Source: Rhodopseudomonas_A palustris_F (GTDB lineage Bacteria > Pseudomonadota > Alphaproteobacteria > Rhizobiales > Xanthobacteraceae). Taken from it: a DNA stretch of 64,000 nt. The first letter of the stretch is position 1, and each line of letters starts with the position of its first letter. The stretch spans positions 4,960,001-5,024,000 of the forward strand of contig NC_007925.1 in NCBI RefSeq assembly GCF_000013745.1. The letters run 5' to 3'. The translations under genes were made by a program, and so were the position numbers. This document shows positions 29,615-38,019 of the stretch, one piece after another. A model generated the notes under the pieces. It saw only the letters and a program-made list of their open reading frames with translations. It had not been told where the DNA came from and made no database searches.

Positions 29615-31123
29615 TCACACCGAGGGGGCGTCGCAGCCTTGCTCCGCCGCGGGCTCGTCGGCATTGGGATCGCCCGGCGCCGTGGCCCAGGCCAATTCGA
29701 CCAGCGTCACGATGCGCCGGCCGGTGCCGTCGAGCTGGCACACGATCAGCCCCTGCTCCTCGATGTAGCTCAACAGCCGCCTCGCCCGGCGCAGCGAGTG
29801 CGAGCCATAGGCCCGCGCGATCGCCGCGTCGCCCGGGCACGGCCAGCCTTCTTTCGCGGCGCGCGCGATCATCATGAACACGCCCTGCATTTCCTCCGGC
29901 AGGATCGAGGCGCGGACCGCAACGTCCTGCCAGGCATCGTCGTCCGCGATGTCGGAGCCGAGCCCGGCGCGGGCGCGCGTCAGCATGTGGCGGAAGCCGG
30001 CCAGATCCGGCACGTCCGACCCCAGACCGTCGATCCGGCAGCGCACCACGAACTCCTGATACAGCACGCCGATCGGGCGGAACCCGGCGTCGGGTTCGGC
30101 CATCACCGCGCGCAGCACGCGGTCGACGCGCTCCTGCCGCTCCGCCAATTGCTCGGCGCTGACCGGCTGCTCCGCCGCCTCGGCGCGGCTTTCCAGCGCC
30201 GCGGACTTCGCCGCCATCAATTGCCCGAGCAGGTCGGGCTGGGAGCGGCGCTGCGGCCGCTGCGGCTCGGGCGGCGGCGCGGCGAGGATGATAGCGTGGG
30301 CTTCGCTGGAGGCTTCCGGCAGCGGCATCAATCGCGGCGTGGCGTTGCGCGGCTGGGTGGCGGTGGGACCGATGCGCAGCGCCAAAGAGCGGCGCGACAG
30401 CGCGGGGCCGAGCGCGATGAATTGGCCGCGCTCCAGATCGCGGAACGCGTCGGCCTGCCGCCGCTCCATGCCCAGCAGATCGGCGGCGCGCGCCATGTCG
30501 ATGTCCAGGAAGGTGCGGCCCATCAGAAAATTCGACGCTTCCGCGGCAACATTCTTGGCGAGCTTGGCGAGGCGCTGAGTGGCGATGATGCCGGCGAGGC
30601 CACGTTTGCGGCCGCGGCACATCAGATTGGTCATGGCGCCGAGCGAGAGTTTGCGCGCCTCGTCGGAGACTTCGCCGGCGACGGCGGGCGCGAACAACTG
30701 CGCCTCGTCCACCACCACCAACATCGGATACCAGTGATCGCGCCCGACCTCGAACAGTCCGTTGAGGAAGGCCGCGGCGCGCCGCATCTGGTTCTCGGCA
30801 TCCAACCCCTCGAGATTGAGCACCGTGGAGACGCGATGGATGCGGGCGCGCTCGCCGGCGACCTGCAGGCCACGTTCGGTATGCACCTCGGCGTCGATCA
30901 CCAGATGGCCGAAGCTGTCGGCCAGCGACACGAAGTCGCCCTCCGGATCGATGATGGTCTGCTGCACCCAGGGCGCGCTCTGCTCCAACAGCCGGCGCAG
31001 CAGATGGGATTTCCCGGAACCGGAATTGCCCTGCACCAACAGCCGGGTGGCCAGCAGTTCCTCAAGGTCCAGCGTCGCCGCGGCCCCTGCCGCGGTGTGT
31101 CCCATCTCGATCGCAACCGTCAT
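29615..31123 (-). CDS. HerA-like ATP-binding protein
   Basis: This 502-residue P-loop ATPase has Walker A VQGNSGSGKSHLLRRLLEQ at about residues 31-49, DPEGDF, and Walker B PMLVVVDEAQLF. IIATQRLAKL follows. This pattern is that of HerA/FtsK-type translocases (DUF87). The C-terminal third is a low-complexity linker and a winged-helix-like segment (ARAYGSHSLRRARRLLSYIE). HerA usually pairs with NurA, but no nuclease gene is next to it here. The function is unknown. Confidence 0.8.
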   Translation of the reverse strand: MTVAIEMGHTAAGAAATLDLEELLATRLLVQGNSGSGKSHLLRRLLEQSAPWVQQTIIDPEGDFVSLADSFGHLVIDAEVHTERGLQVAGERARIHRVSTVLNLEGLDAENQMRRAAAFLNGLFEVGRDHWYPMLVVVDEAQLFAPAVAGEVSDEARKLSLGAMTNLMCRGRKRGLAGIIATQRLAKLAKNVAAEASNFLMGRTFLDIDMARAADLLGMERRQADAFRDLERGQFIALGPALSRRSLALRIGPTATQPRNATPRLMPLPEASSEAHAIILAAPPPEPQRPQRRSQPDLLGQLMAAKSAALESRAEAAEQPVSAEQLAERQERVDRVLRAVMAEPDAGFRPIGVLYQEFVVRCRIDGLGSDVPDLAGFRHMLTRARAGLGSDIADDDAWQDVAVRASILPEEMQGVFMMIARAAKEGWPCPGDAAIARAYGSHSLRRARRLLSYIEEQGLIVCQLDGTGRRIVTLVELAWATAPGDPNADEPAAEQGCDAPSV

Positions 31124-31280
31124 GTCGACTCAAAACCTCCCTGCGGAGAGCGGGCTTATCAACCAGGAGGCGGCGCGTCGAGCGGCCATGGCCGGCGCTG
31201 TGGATTCGCGCTAGCTTGCGCAGCACGCTTCGCTTGGCGCGACGCGCCGGGTTCCGTTGCCATCCAACCGAAGGCGCTCA

Positions 31281-32129
31281 ATGCCGCGAACGACTGCACG
31301 GTTTTTTCTGCTCGGAGCCGCCTGCTTGATCGGCGTGACGTTGGCCTCACGCGCGGACGCCGCCGAACCGCAGCCGGGCGACGCCGCCGCGCTGCAGGCC
31401 GCGATCGATGGACCGCAGCGCAGCGCCCGCTTCATCGCGCGCGACGCGGTGCGGCACCCGGCGCAGGAATTGACCTTCTTCGAGATCACGCCGCGCGCCA
31501 CGGTGATCGAGATCTGGCCCGGCGCCGGCTACTGGACGGAAATTCTCGCGCCCTATCTGCACGACCATGGCACGTACTACGCCGCGATCGAGCCGCGCAG
31601 TGCCGGCAGCGAAACCTCGCCCGACGCCAAGACGCCGTTTCAAATCAAGCTCGACGCCGACAAGGCGCTCTATGGCGCCGTCAAGCTCACCGAATTTGCG
31701 CCAAAAAATCCTGCGCCGATCGCCCCCGATGGCTCGGCCGATGTCATTCTCACCTTTCGCAACCTGCACAACTGGCTGAAACAGGGCAACGCCGACCAGG
31801 CGCTGGCGACGTTCTATCGCGCGCTGAAGCCTGGCGGCATCTTGGGGTTGGAGGATCATCGCGGCCAGCGCGACGTCGCGCAGGACCCGCGCGCGCTGGA
31901 CGGCTATGTCCGGCAGGACTACGCGATCGCCTTGGTGCAACGCGCCGGCTTTGAATTCGTGGCTTCCTCCGAGATCAACGCCAACCCGAAGGACACCGCG
32001 AATTGGCCGAAAGGCGTCTGGACGCTGCCGCCGACCTTCTCGCTCGGCGATGTCGACCGCGACACATACGCGGCGATCGGCGAAGCCGACAATTTCGTGC
32101 TGAAATTCCGCAAGCCGCTGCGGCATTAA
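31281..32129 (+). CDS. Exported class I methyltransferase-like protein
   Basis: This 282-residue protein starts at ATG 31281 with a signal peptide (ARFFLLGAACLIGVTLASRADA, cleaved near residue 27). A Rossmann-type SAM motif follows at VIEIWPGAGYWTEILAPYL, and a later segment is LKPGGILGLEDHRG. Proteins of this type are annotated as periplasmic methyltransferases, but I know of no proven substrate. AAGG lies upstream of the start. Confidence 0.82.
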   Translation: MPRTTARFFLLGAACLIGVTLASRADAAEPQPGDAAALQAAIDGPQRSARFIARDAVRHPAQELTFFEITPRATVIEIWPGAGYWTEILAPYLHDHGTYYAAIEPRSAGSETSPDAKTPFQIKLDADKALYGAVKLTEFAPKNPAPIAPDGSADVILTFRNLHNWLKQGNADQALATFYRALKPGGILGLEDHRGQRDVAQDPRALDGYVRQDYAIALVQRAGFEFVASSEINANPKDTANWPKGVWTLPPTFSLGDVDRDTYAAIGEADNFVLKFRKPLRH

Positions 32130-32195
32130 GCGCGGAGGTCGTCATGGTCGGGTCCAGGCGCAGCACGCGCCGCCAAACGCCGTGGCAATCGGCCC

Positions 32196-32342
32196 TCACC
32201 GGTGGATGGCGGGCGCACCAAGAGGCCGCCGACGCAGCCATGTCAGCCCGGCAATCCCCGCGATGGAGAGTCCGAAGATCGGCAGTATCGTCCCCGCGAC
32301 TGCCCGCGAGGTGATCGCGCCGGTCCAGACTCCGTACCTCAC
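32196..32342 (-). CDS. Possible small membrane protein coupled to the TonB receptor
   Basis: A 48-residue frame starts at a GTG that overlaps the receptor stop codon (GTGA). It encodes one hydrophobic helix (AGTILPIFGLSIAGIAGLTWL) followed by RRR. This resembles the last helix of PepSY-type membrane proteins that often accompany TonB receptors. It may be a remnant of such a gene or a true small protein. Confidence 0.4.
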   Translation of the reverse strand: MRYGVWTGAITSRAVAGTILPIFGLSIAGIAGLTWLRRRPLGAPAIHR

Positions 32343-34519
32343 ATCCGATAGCGGATGCCGCCATAGATCGCGCGCCCCATGCCTGGGTTGAACAACGCCG
32401 ACGTCGCCGTCGCCACGCCGGCGGTGATGGTGCTGGAGATGTAGCGGGTGTCGAGCAGGTTCCGCCCTTCGACATAGCCCGACCAGCCGATGCCGTGGTC
32501 GTAGCCGACCTTGAAGTTCAACAGCGCGTAGGGGTCGATGGTCAGGCTGTTGGCGTTGTCGGCGAAGAACGCCTGCGGCATCCATTCGACGTTCGGGCCG
32601 GCATAGAAGCCGTTCTGATGCTTGTAGAGAATTTCCGCGCGGAGGTAGTGCGGCGGCAGACCCGGCAGCCGGTTGTTGCCCCAGGTCGCGTCGCGGTCGA
32701 AGCGGAAGTCGCTGTAGGTGTAGGCGACGTTGAACCAGAAGCGGTCATCCTGCGCGAAACTGGATTTCAGCAACGCCACGCCGAGGCCGGCTTCGACGCC
32801 CTGATGCACGGTGCGGTCGGCATTGACCACGGTGCAGGGACTGAACGGCGACGTGGTCAGGCACTGAAACTCGTTGCGCAGATCGGTGCGATACGCCGAC
32901 AGGTCCCAGGTGACGTCCGGCCGGCGGCCGCGCGTGCCGATCTCGTAGGTGGTGCCGGTCTGCGCCTCGACGTTCGAACTCGCTGGCGACGAGAAGCTGT
33001 TGACGTCGAAGGTCGGCACCTCGGCGTTGCGCGAGATGTTGCCGTACACCTGCCATGTCGGATCGACGTCCCACAGCACGCCGACCTTCGGACTGACCAG
33101 GTCCCAGTTTCGGGTGCCGGACTGATTGCCGTCGGACAGGAAACGGTCCTGCTGTTCGCGCGAGGCGTGGAGGAACTGGGCGCCGGCGATCAAGGCGACG
33201 TTCGGCAGCACATAGAGCGAGTTCTCCGCATAGGCGGTCACGTTGTCGGATTTCCACAGGTTGGACGACGCCAGCGCGCCCTTCACCGCGCCGGTGAGGT
33301 TTTGATACTGGTTGATATCAATGGTGCCGTTGAGCACGTTGACGCCAGCGGTCAGCCGGTTGCGCAAGCCGCCGAGCGAGCGTTCGTCGGTGGCGCGCAC
33401 GAAGCCGCCATAGTCTTGCGCGGTGAAGTCCAGCCATTGATAGATCGGATGCATCACGTGGCGGGCGAGGCCGAAGACGCCGAGATCCACGGTGGTGTCG
33501 TCGAACCTGAGCGTGGTCTTGTTGGCGATCCGGACCGTGTCGATATTGCGCTGCTGATCCTGCCGCAGGAATTCGCTGTCGGCGGCGCGCGGCGAGTTCA
33601 GCGCCGCCTGCTTGGTCACTTCGCCCGGCAACTCCGCCCGCCACCGCCCGGCGTTCAGATAAAACCGCGTCTCGGCATCGGGAGAAAATTGATAGCCGAA
33701 ATTGGCGTTGAGCCGCTCGGTATCGGTTCGGCTGTGCTCGCGGTAGCCGTCCTCGCGCTGCGCCGAGGCGGTGATGAAATAGTCGGCCGGGCCATTGACG
33801 CCGGCGATGCTGCTCTGGGTCTTGACATAGCCGAAGCTGCCGCCATCGACACGCGCGTCGAACGCCGGCGCGTCGCGTCCCGTCGGCATCACGAAATTGA
33901 TCGCGCCGCCGAGCGAATTGGCGCCATAGCGCAGCGCGTTGGCGCCCTTGAACACTTCGACGTAGCGATAGACGCTGGGATCCACCTCGAACAGGTCGAA
34001 CAGCCCGTCCGAGGTGTTGAGCGGCAGACCGTCCATGAAGATGTTGATGCCGCGATTGCCGTAGTTCCTGGACAGACCCGAGCCGCGGATCGATACCCGG
34101 CCGTCTGGCCCCCATCGGGTCTGAATCAACACCCCCGGCACCCAGCCGAGGATGTCCTTCACGGTGTTGGCCGGGCCGTTCTTGAACGCCGTATCGGGCA
34201 CCACGGCGACCGCGCCCGGAGTCCGATCGATTTCTTTCAGCGCCTGCTGCGCGGTCGGAACCGTGAGAGAGCCAGGCGCGCGCGTTCCCTGCCCCGCCGA
34301 ATTGGGCGACGGCGCCGCTGGTGTGACTTGGCGTGCCGAGCGGCCGCCGCCCGTGACTTGCCGCGGTTTGCGCGCGCTGACCGTGCGCTGCGGCGCCGCG
34401 GACTCCACCGTGATGGTTGGCAGCGACGTTGAAGCTGATTGCGCCGACGCTGCGCCGGTGACGAGCGTGGCCGCGGATGCCAGCAGAGCGCGGCGCAGCC
34501 GTGATGAGACGGATCGCAT
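32339..34519 (-). CDS. TonB-dependent outer-membrane receptor
   Basis: This protein of about 726 residues has a signal peptide (RRALLASAATLVTGAASAQ). A plug domain follows (GAVAVVPDTAFKNGPANTVK, EVFKGANALRYGANSLGGAI). A beta-barrel ends in an aromatic-containing strand (GRAIYGGIRYRM). It resembles FecA-like receptors, so it probably imports an iron chelate or another metal complex, but the ligand cannot be read from sequence. I chose the ATG at 34519 for the signal peptide; in-frame starts at 34534 and 34564 exist. The DUF2946-type gene lies just upstream. Confidence 0.88.
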   Translation of the reverse strand: MRSVSSRLRRALLASAATLVTGAASAQSASTSLPTITVESAAPQRTVSARKPRQVTGGGRSARQVTPAAPSPNSAGQGTRAPGSLTVPTAQQALKEIDRTPGAVAVVPDTAFKNGPANTVKDILGWVPGVLIQTRWGPDGRVSIRGSGLSRNYGNRGINIFMDGLPLNTSDGLFDLFEVDPSVYRYVEVFKGANALRYGANSLGGAINFVMPTGRDAPAFDARVDGGSFGYVKTQSSIAGVNGPADYFITASAQREDGYREHSRTDTERLNANFGYQFSPDAETRFYLNAGRWRAELPGEVTKQAALNSPRAADSEFLRQDQQRNIDTVRIANKTTLRFDDTTVDLGVFGLARHVMHPIYQWLDFTAQDYGGFVRATDERSLGGLRNRLTAGVNVLNGTIDINQYQNLTGAVKGALASSNLWKSDNVTAYAENSLYVLPNVALIAGAQFLHASREQQDRFLSDGNQSGTRNWDLVSPKVGVLWDVDPTWQVYGNISRNAEVPTFDVNSFSSPASSNVEAQTGTTYEIGTRGRRPDVTWDLSAYRTDLRNEFQCLTTSPFSPCTVVNADRTVHQGVEAGLGVALLKSSFAQDDRFWFNVAYTYSDFRFDRDATWGNNRLPGLPPHYLRAEILYKHQNGFYAGPNVEWMPQAFFADNANSLTIDPYALLNFKVGYDHGIGWSGYVEGRNLLDTRYISSTITAGVATATSALFNPGMGRAIYGGIRYRM

Positions 34520-34564
34520 GGGAGAGTCCACCATTTTGAACTGAGAAGCGGGAGAACGCGACAA

Positions 34565-34948
34565 TCAGCTCAGCTGCGGCGGGGCTCGGGCGCGGTGTCC
34601 GGCAGCGACCTGCCGCGGGCGACGATCGTTGGCGGCGGGAACCACCGCTTCGATGGCGACGGCAATACGCGTGATGGCGAACGACGCGATCGCCGGCGGT
34701 GCACCCGGCGCATGATTTCCGATACAGGCCGGACAATGCACGACGGCGATGCCGGTCGGCTTGTCGTCGCCCGGCACCCCCGTCGTTTGATCGGGATGAG
34801 TGACGCAAATCGCGGCGCTCGCAACTTGCGCGGTGGGCGACAGCGCTGCCAGCAACAGGCTGGACAGCACGACATTGAGCACCAACGCATAGGCCGCGAT
34901 GAAGCTGGCCGTCAGTCCCACCGCATGCGTTTGTCGCGATTTGCCCAC
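34565..34948 (-). CDS. DUF2946-type small membrane protein
   Basis: This 127-residue protein has one N-terminal hydrophobic helix (FIAAYALVLNVVLSSLLLAA) and the segment VVHCPACIGNHAPGAPP, a Cys-x2-Cys flanked by His, like DUF2946 proteins found beside TonB receptors and metal uptake genes. The start is a GTG at 34948. It precedes the receptor on the same strand by about 45 bases. A metal-related role is inferred from the motif and neighbour. Confidence 0.7.
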   Translation of the reverse strand: MGKSRQTHAVGLTASFIAAYALVLNVVLSSLLLAALSPTAQVASAAICVTHPDQTTGVPGDDKPTGIAVVHCPACIGNHAPGAPPAIASFAITRIAVAIEAVVPAANDRRPRQVAAGHRARAPPQLS

Positions 34949-35114
34949 AGCGCCCCCCAGACCTCGCTTATCATGGCGGCCGGTGAACGCAAACGACTTT
35001 CAAAAGCAACGTTGTCGCCCGGATTTCGCGGTCTGGTTGCGCACTAATTCGGTTCCAGAGCCGCACAGCATCCGCCGCCCGCGCAACGACTTCGGGAAGA
35101 AGCGGGCGGCGTCG

Positions 35115-35445
35115 GCCCTTTGAAATGCGTCACGGCCTCGTCACGCAGGCCTTTCTCCCAGATGTCTGCGCAAGACCGTGGCGAGCGCGCATATACGGAC
35201 GGGTTTCCAGCAAGCCCCAGAAATGCCCGACGTCGTCGCGGAACGCGGCCTTCCCGAGCGCCATTTCGCCGGCCTCGACGCCTTGGCGATAGAGCTCGAT
35301 TGCTTGATCCAAGTTGCTGGCGGTTTCCTGCGCCAGCAGGACATAAGCGTCGGCGCAGAGCGGAGATAGTCCGAGCGCTTTTTTCGCCAATGCGATCCGG
35401 CGCTTCGGATCGCTGGCGCCCCATGCGTCGTACATGAGGTGGGCA
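35115..35445 (-). pseudogene. Truncated TPR/ST7-like protein gene
   Basis: The minus strand encodes DAWGASDPKRRIALAKKALG, then a helix-rich stretch (LCADAYVLLAQETASNLDQA), then GLLETRPYMRARHGLAQ. A frame change near 35163 moves the match to a second frame (WEKGLRDEAVTHF), and homology stops near 35115. The N-terminal part is missing because the frame runs straight into the first CRISPR repeat. The pattern fits a family of TPR proteins of a few hundred residues. Confidence 0.7.
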
Positions 35446-36735
35446 GCCGTGGCTTCCCTACCGATTTCCCCGTGGTAGGCTCGATTCGGTGACTGGATGA
35501 CCATGACTGGGGCCGTGGCTTCCCTACCGATTTCCCCGTGGTAGGCTTCAGAATGCCGGCGATGCCGCTGAGAGTGGGCCGTGGCTTCCCTACCGATTTC
35601 CCCGTGGTAGGCTTCGACCTTCACCGGGGTGCATGCGTTTCGCGCCGTGGCTTCCCTACCGATTTCCCCGTGGTAGGCTGTTTGGTCGCGAAGCACTGCA
35701 GCACCGCCCGCCGTGGCTTCCCTACCGATTTCCCCGTGGTAGGCTCGCAAGATGTGGCGGTGCTCTCTGATCAAGGCCGTGGCTTCCCTACCGATTTCCC
35801 CGTGGTAGGCTCACCCGGTCATTTCCGAAATCGCGATAACGGCCGTGGCTTCCCTACCGATTTCCCCGTGGTAGGCTAATGACTTCGCGTTCGTGTTTAC
35901 GTTTTGGGCCGTGGCTTCCCTACCGATTTCCCCGTGGTAGGCTACCGACGGCGTCGACGTGATCGCTCTGAGTGCCGTGGCTTCCCTACCGATTTCCCCG
36001 TGGTAGGCTATGGCAGTATCGTTGCCACGACGGCAACGGGCCGTGGCTTCCCTACCGATTTCCCCGTGGTAGGCTGGCGCTGGGCTTCATACCGGCTGAC
36101 TTGTAGCCGTGGCTTCCCTACCGATTTCCCCGTGGTAGGCTAGCTCAAAGGGAACCACCATGGCTAAGCTTGCCGTGGCTTCCCTACCGATTTCCCCGTG
36201 GTAGGCTAGCCCGAACAGACCGGGCTGCAGCGCGCGGGCCGTGGCTTCCCTACCGATTTCCCCGTGGTAGGCTAACGAATAAGCCGCTACGCCAACGGCG
36301 ATCGCCGTGGCTTCCCTACCGATTTCCCCGTGGTAGGCTGGCGTGTTGCAGCGAGCAATAACAGCGGAAGCCGTGGCTTCCCTACCGATTTCCCCGTGGT
36401 AGGCTCCGATGACCTGGCGCTGCTCGGCTACACCAGCCGTGGCTTCCCTACCGATTTCCCCGTGGTAGGCTCAGCCAATCTGTTGACGGCTCGCAAACCG
36501 TGCCGTGGCTTCCCTACCGATTTCCCCGTGGTAGGCTTTGCGGGGGCACCGATAGGCTATCGGTCGCGCCGTGGCTTCCCTACCGATTTCCCCGTGGTAG
36601 GCTGGTGTTTACCCGCACGTTCGTAAGAGAGACGCCGTGGCTTCCCTACCGATTTCCCCGTGGTAGGCTTCGCGATGCTGCGAGCCGCCGTCACCGACCG
36701 CCGTGGCTTCCCTACCGATTTCCCCGTGGTAGGCT
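35446..36735 (+). CRISPR. CRISPR array, 20 repeats of 36 bp and 19 spacers of 30 bp
   Basis: Repeats start at 35446 and then every 66 bases to 36700. Each copy begins GCCGTGGCTTCCCTACC and ends CCCCGTGGTAGGCT, and all copies look identical. Every spacer is 30 bp, so the period is exact. The tracrRNA at 41268 can pair with the first 24 bases of the plus-strand repeat, which sets transcription left to right, towards cas2. Short frames rich in RGFPTDFPVVG across the array are artefacts of the repeat. Confidence 0.98.
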
Positions 36736-36759
36736 ACGAGCGGCACAAACGACTGAAAA

Positions 36760-36801
36760 TGCTCTGATTTCCGCCTGAACCGCGAGGCGGAAATCAGAGC
36801 A
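36760..36801 (-). terminator. Terminator at the end of the cas operon
   Basis: A perfect 17-bp stem (TGCTCTGATTTCCGCCT and its complement) with an 8-base loop is followed by TTTT on the minus strand. The cas2 stop codon (36796-36794) lies inside the stem. It separates the minus-strand cas operon from the array. Confidence 0.85.
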
Positions 36802-37123
36802 GGACCAGTTGTTGCGGTGCTTTCTTCTCATTGAACGTTGCTTCCCCAAGCAACAGCCTCATACGCGCGTACTGGCGATCCGTGACCTGAAGGGTACGGA
36901 CACTGCCGCGCGGCGGCAAGTTTTTAACTACGCGATGACCATGTTTATCCGCGGCGTCGTCGCCCCGACAAACTCGGGAGTACACCGACCATTGCAGCAT
37001 CATGAATCCATCGTCTTTCAGGAATTTCCGAAACCGCGTCGCGTGACGGCGATCGGTCTTCGTGCCCACCGGAAGATCGAAAAAGACGAACATCCACACG
37101 AATCGGACCTCCTCGCTTTTCAT
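36794..37123 (-). CDS. cas2: Cas2, spacer-acquisition subunit
   Basis: This 109-residue protein contains FVWMFVFFDLPVGTKTDRRHA, the first beta-strand of Cas2 with its conserved aspartate, then FRKFLKDDGFMMLQWSVYSR. Cas2 dimers bridge Cas1 dimers in the integrase complex. It overlaps the end of cas1 by 4 bases. Length is normal for type II Cas2. Confidence 0.96.
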   Translation of the reverse strand: MKSEEVRFVWMFVFFDLPVGTKTDRRHATRFRKFLKDDGFMMLQWSVYSRVCRGDDAADKHGHRVVKNLPPRGSVRTLQVTDRQYARMRLLLGEATFNEKKAPQQLVLL

Positions 37124-38019
37124 GAAATGCGCTCCAATTCCGGCAATTCGAGCAACGCCGGCTTTTCGAACTCCAGCGCACGGCAGAGGCTGGCGGAGGC
37201 CATTTCCGCGGCAACCAGAAGCGACACCTTGGCGTCCCCGACCCGGCCATTCATCAGCAGCACGCCGGCCATGGCGCGACGGTCATCCAGCGTGAGATCG
37301 CCGTTCTTGGCCACGCGATCACCGAGAGTCGTCCATGCGAGACCATCGACAAACGGCCGGAACGGCTCGACGATATCGTCCGCGAGGTTGAAAGCATTGG
37401 CCGCGCTCTCGTGCTTCAAACCGAACGCCGGAAGAAATCCGCAGGCGACCAGCGCCCGCGCAACGCCGGCGCGCATGACGGCATAACCGTAGTTCAGCAT
37501 TTTGTTGCGAAGATCACCCTCGTCGTCGCGCACGAAATCCCCAAACAGACGGCCCCAATAGAAGCGCGCCGCGCGGGCCTCGACGTTCTCCGGATCGCCC
37601 GGCTCGACATGACGCGCAATCTCCGCGAGAGTCTCTGAATTCTGGCGGTTAAGAACCGAGAGCGAAGCCGCCTGATTGAGAATCTTGCGGCGAATGATGG
37701 CTTGCCACAGCCGCCGCTTCACGCCGTCCTTGGCGTCGAACTGAAGCTTCGCGATCGCGCCCTGGCGATGGTGACGATGAAACGGCAAGGCAACGCCCGA
37801 TGGCGTGTGCCGCTCGTCGGTAAAGATCAGCACGACGCCGGCGTCCATGCACGCACTCATCAGCGCGCTCGACAGCGTCGCCTGCGGCGTGTCGATCACG
37901 ATCCAGGCAATATCTTCCAGTGCGAGCCGCACTTCGCCCGCATCCTGTCTGACGCAAACCTGACCGTCGGCAAGCGACAGCCTTGCCGCCTGCGTCAGGT
38001 GCAGGCCTCGCCACGCCAT
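37120..38019 (-). CDS. cas1: Cas1, spacer integrase
   Basis: This 299-residue protein has the metal-binding residues Glu147 (NVEARAARFYW), His203 (GLKHESAANAF) and the acidic pair near 214-218 (LADDIVEPFRP). It integrates new spacers with Cas2. It overlaps the end of cas9 by 25 bases. No cas4 or csn2 gene is present, so this is a minimal type II-C operon. Confidence 0.97.
   Translation of the reverse strand: MAWRGLHLTQAARLSLADGQVCVRQDAGEVRLALEDIAWIVIDTPQATLSSALMSACMDAGVVLIFTDERHTPSGVALPFHRHHRQGAIAKLQFDAKDGVKRRLWQAIIRRKILNQAASLSVLNRQNSETLAEIARHVEPGDPENVEARAARFYWGRLFGDFVRDDEGDLRNKMLNYGYAVMRAGVARALVACGFLPAFGLKHESAANAFNLADDIVEPFRPFVDGLAWTTLGDRVAKNGDLTLDDRRAMAGVLLMNGRVGDAKVSLLVAAEMASASLCRALEFEKPALLELPELERIS

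Noticed and set aside
35538..36778. Frames across the CRISPR array that encode RGFPTDFPVVG repeats
   Set aside because: They arise because the repeat lacks stops in that frame; the regular 66-base period, the neighbouring cas genes and the tracrRNA explain the sequence.
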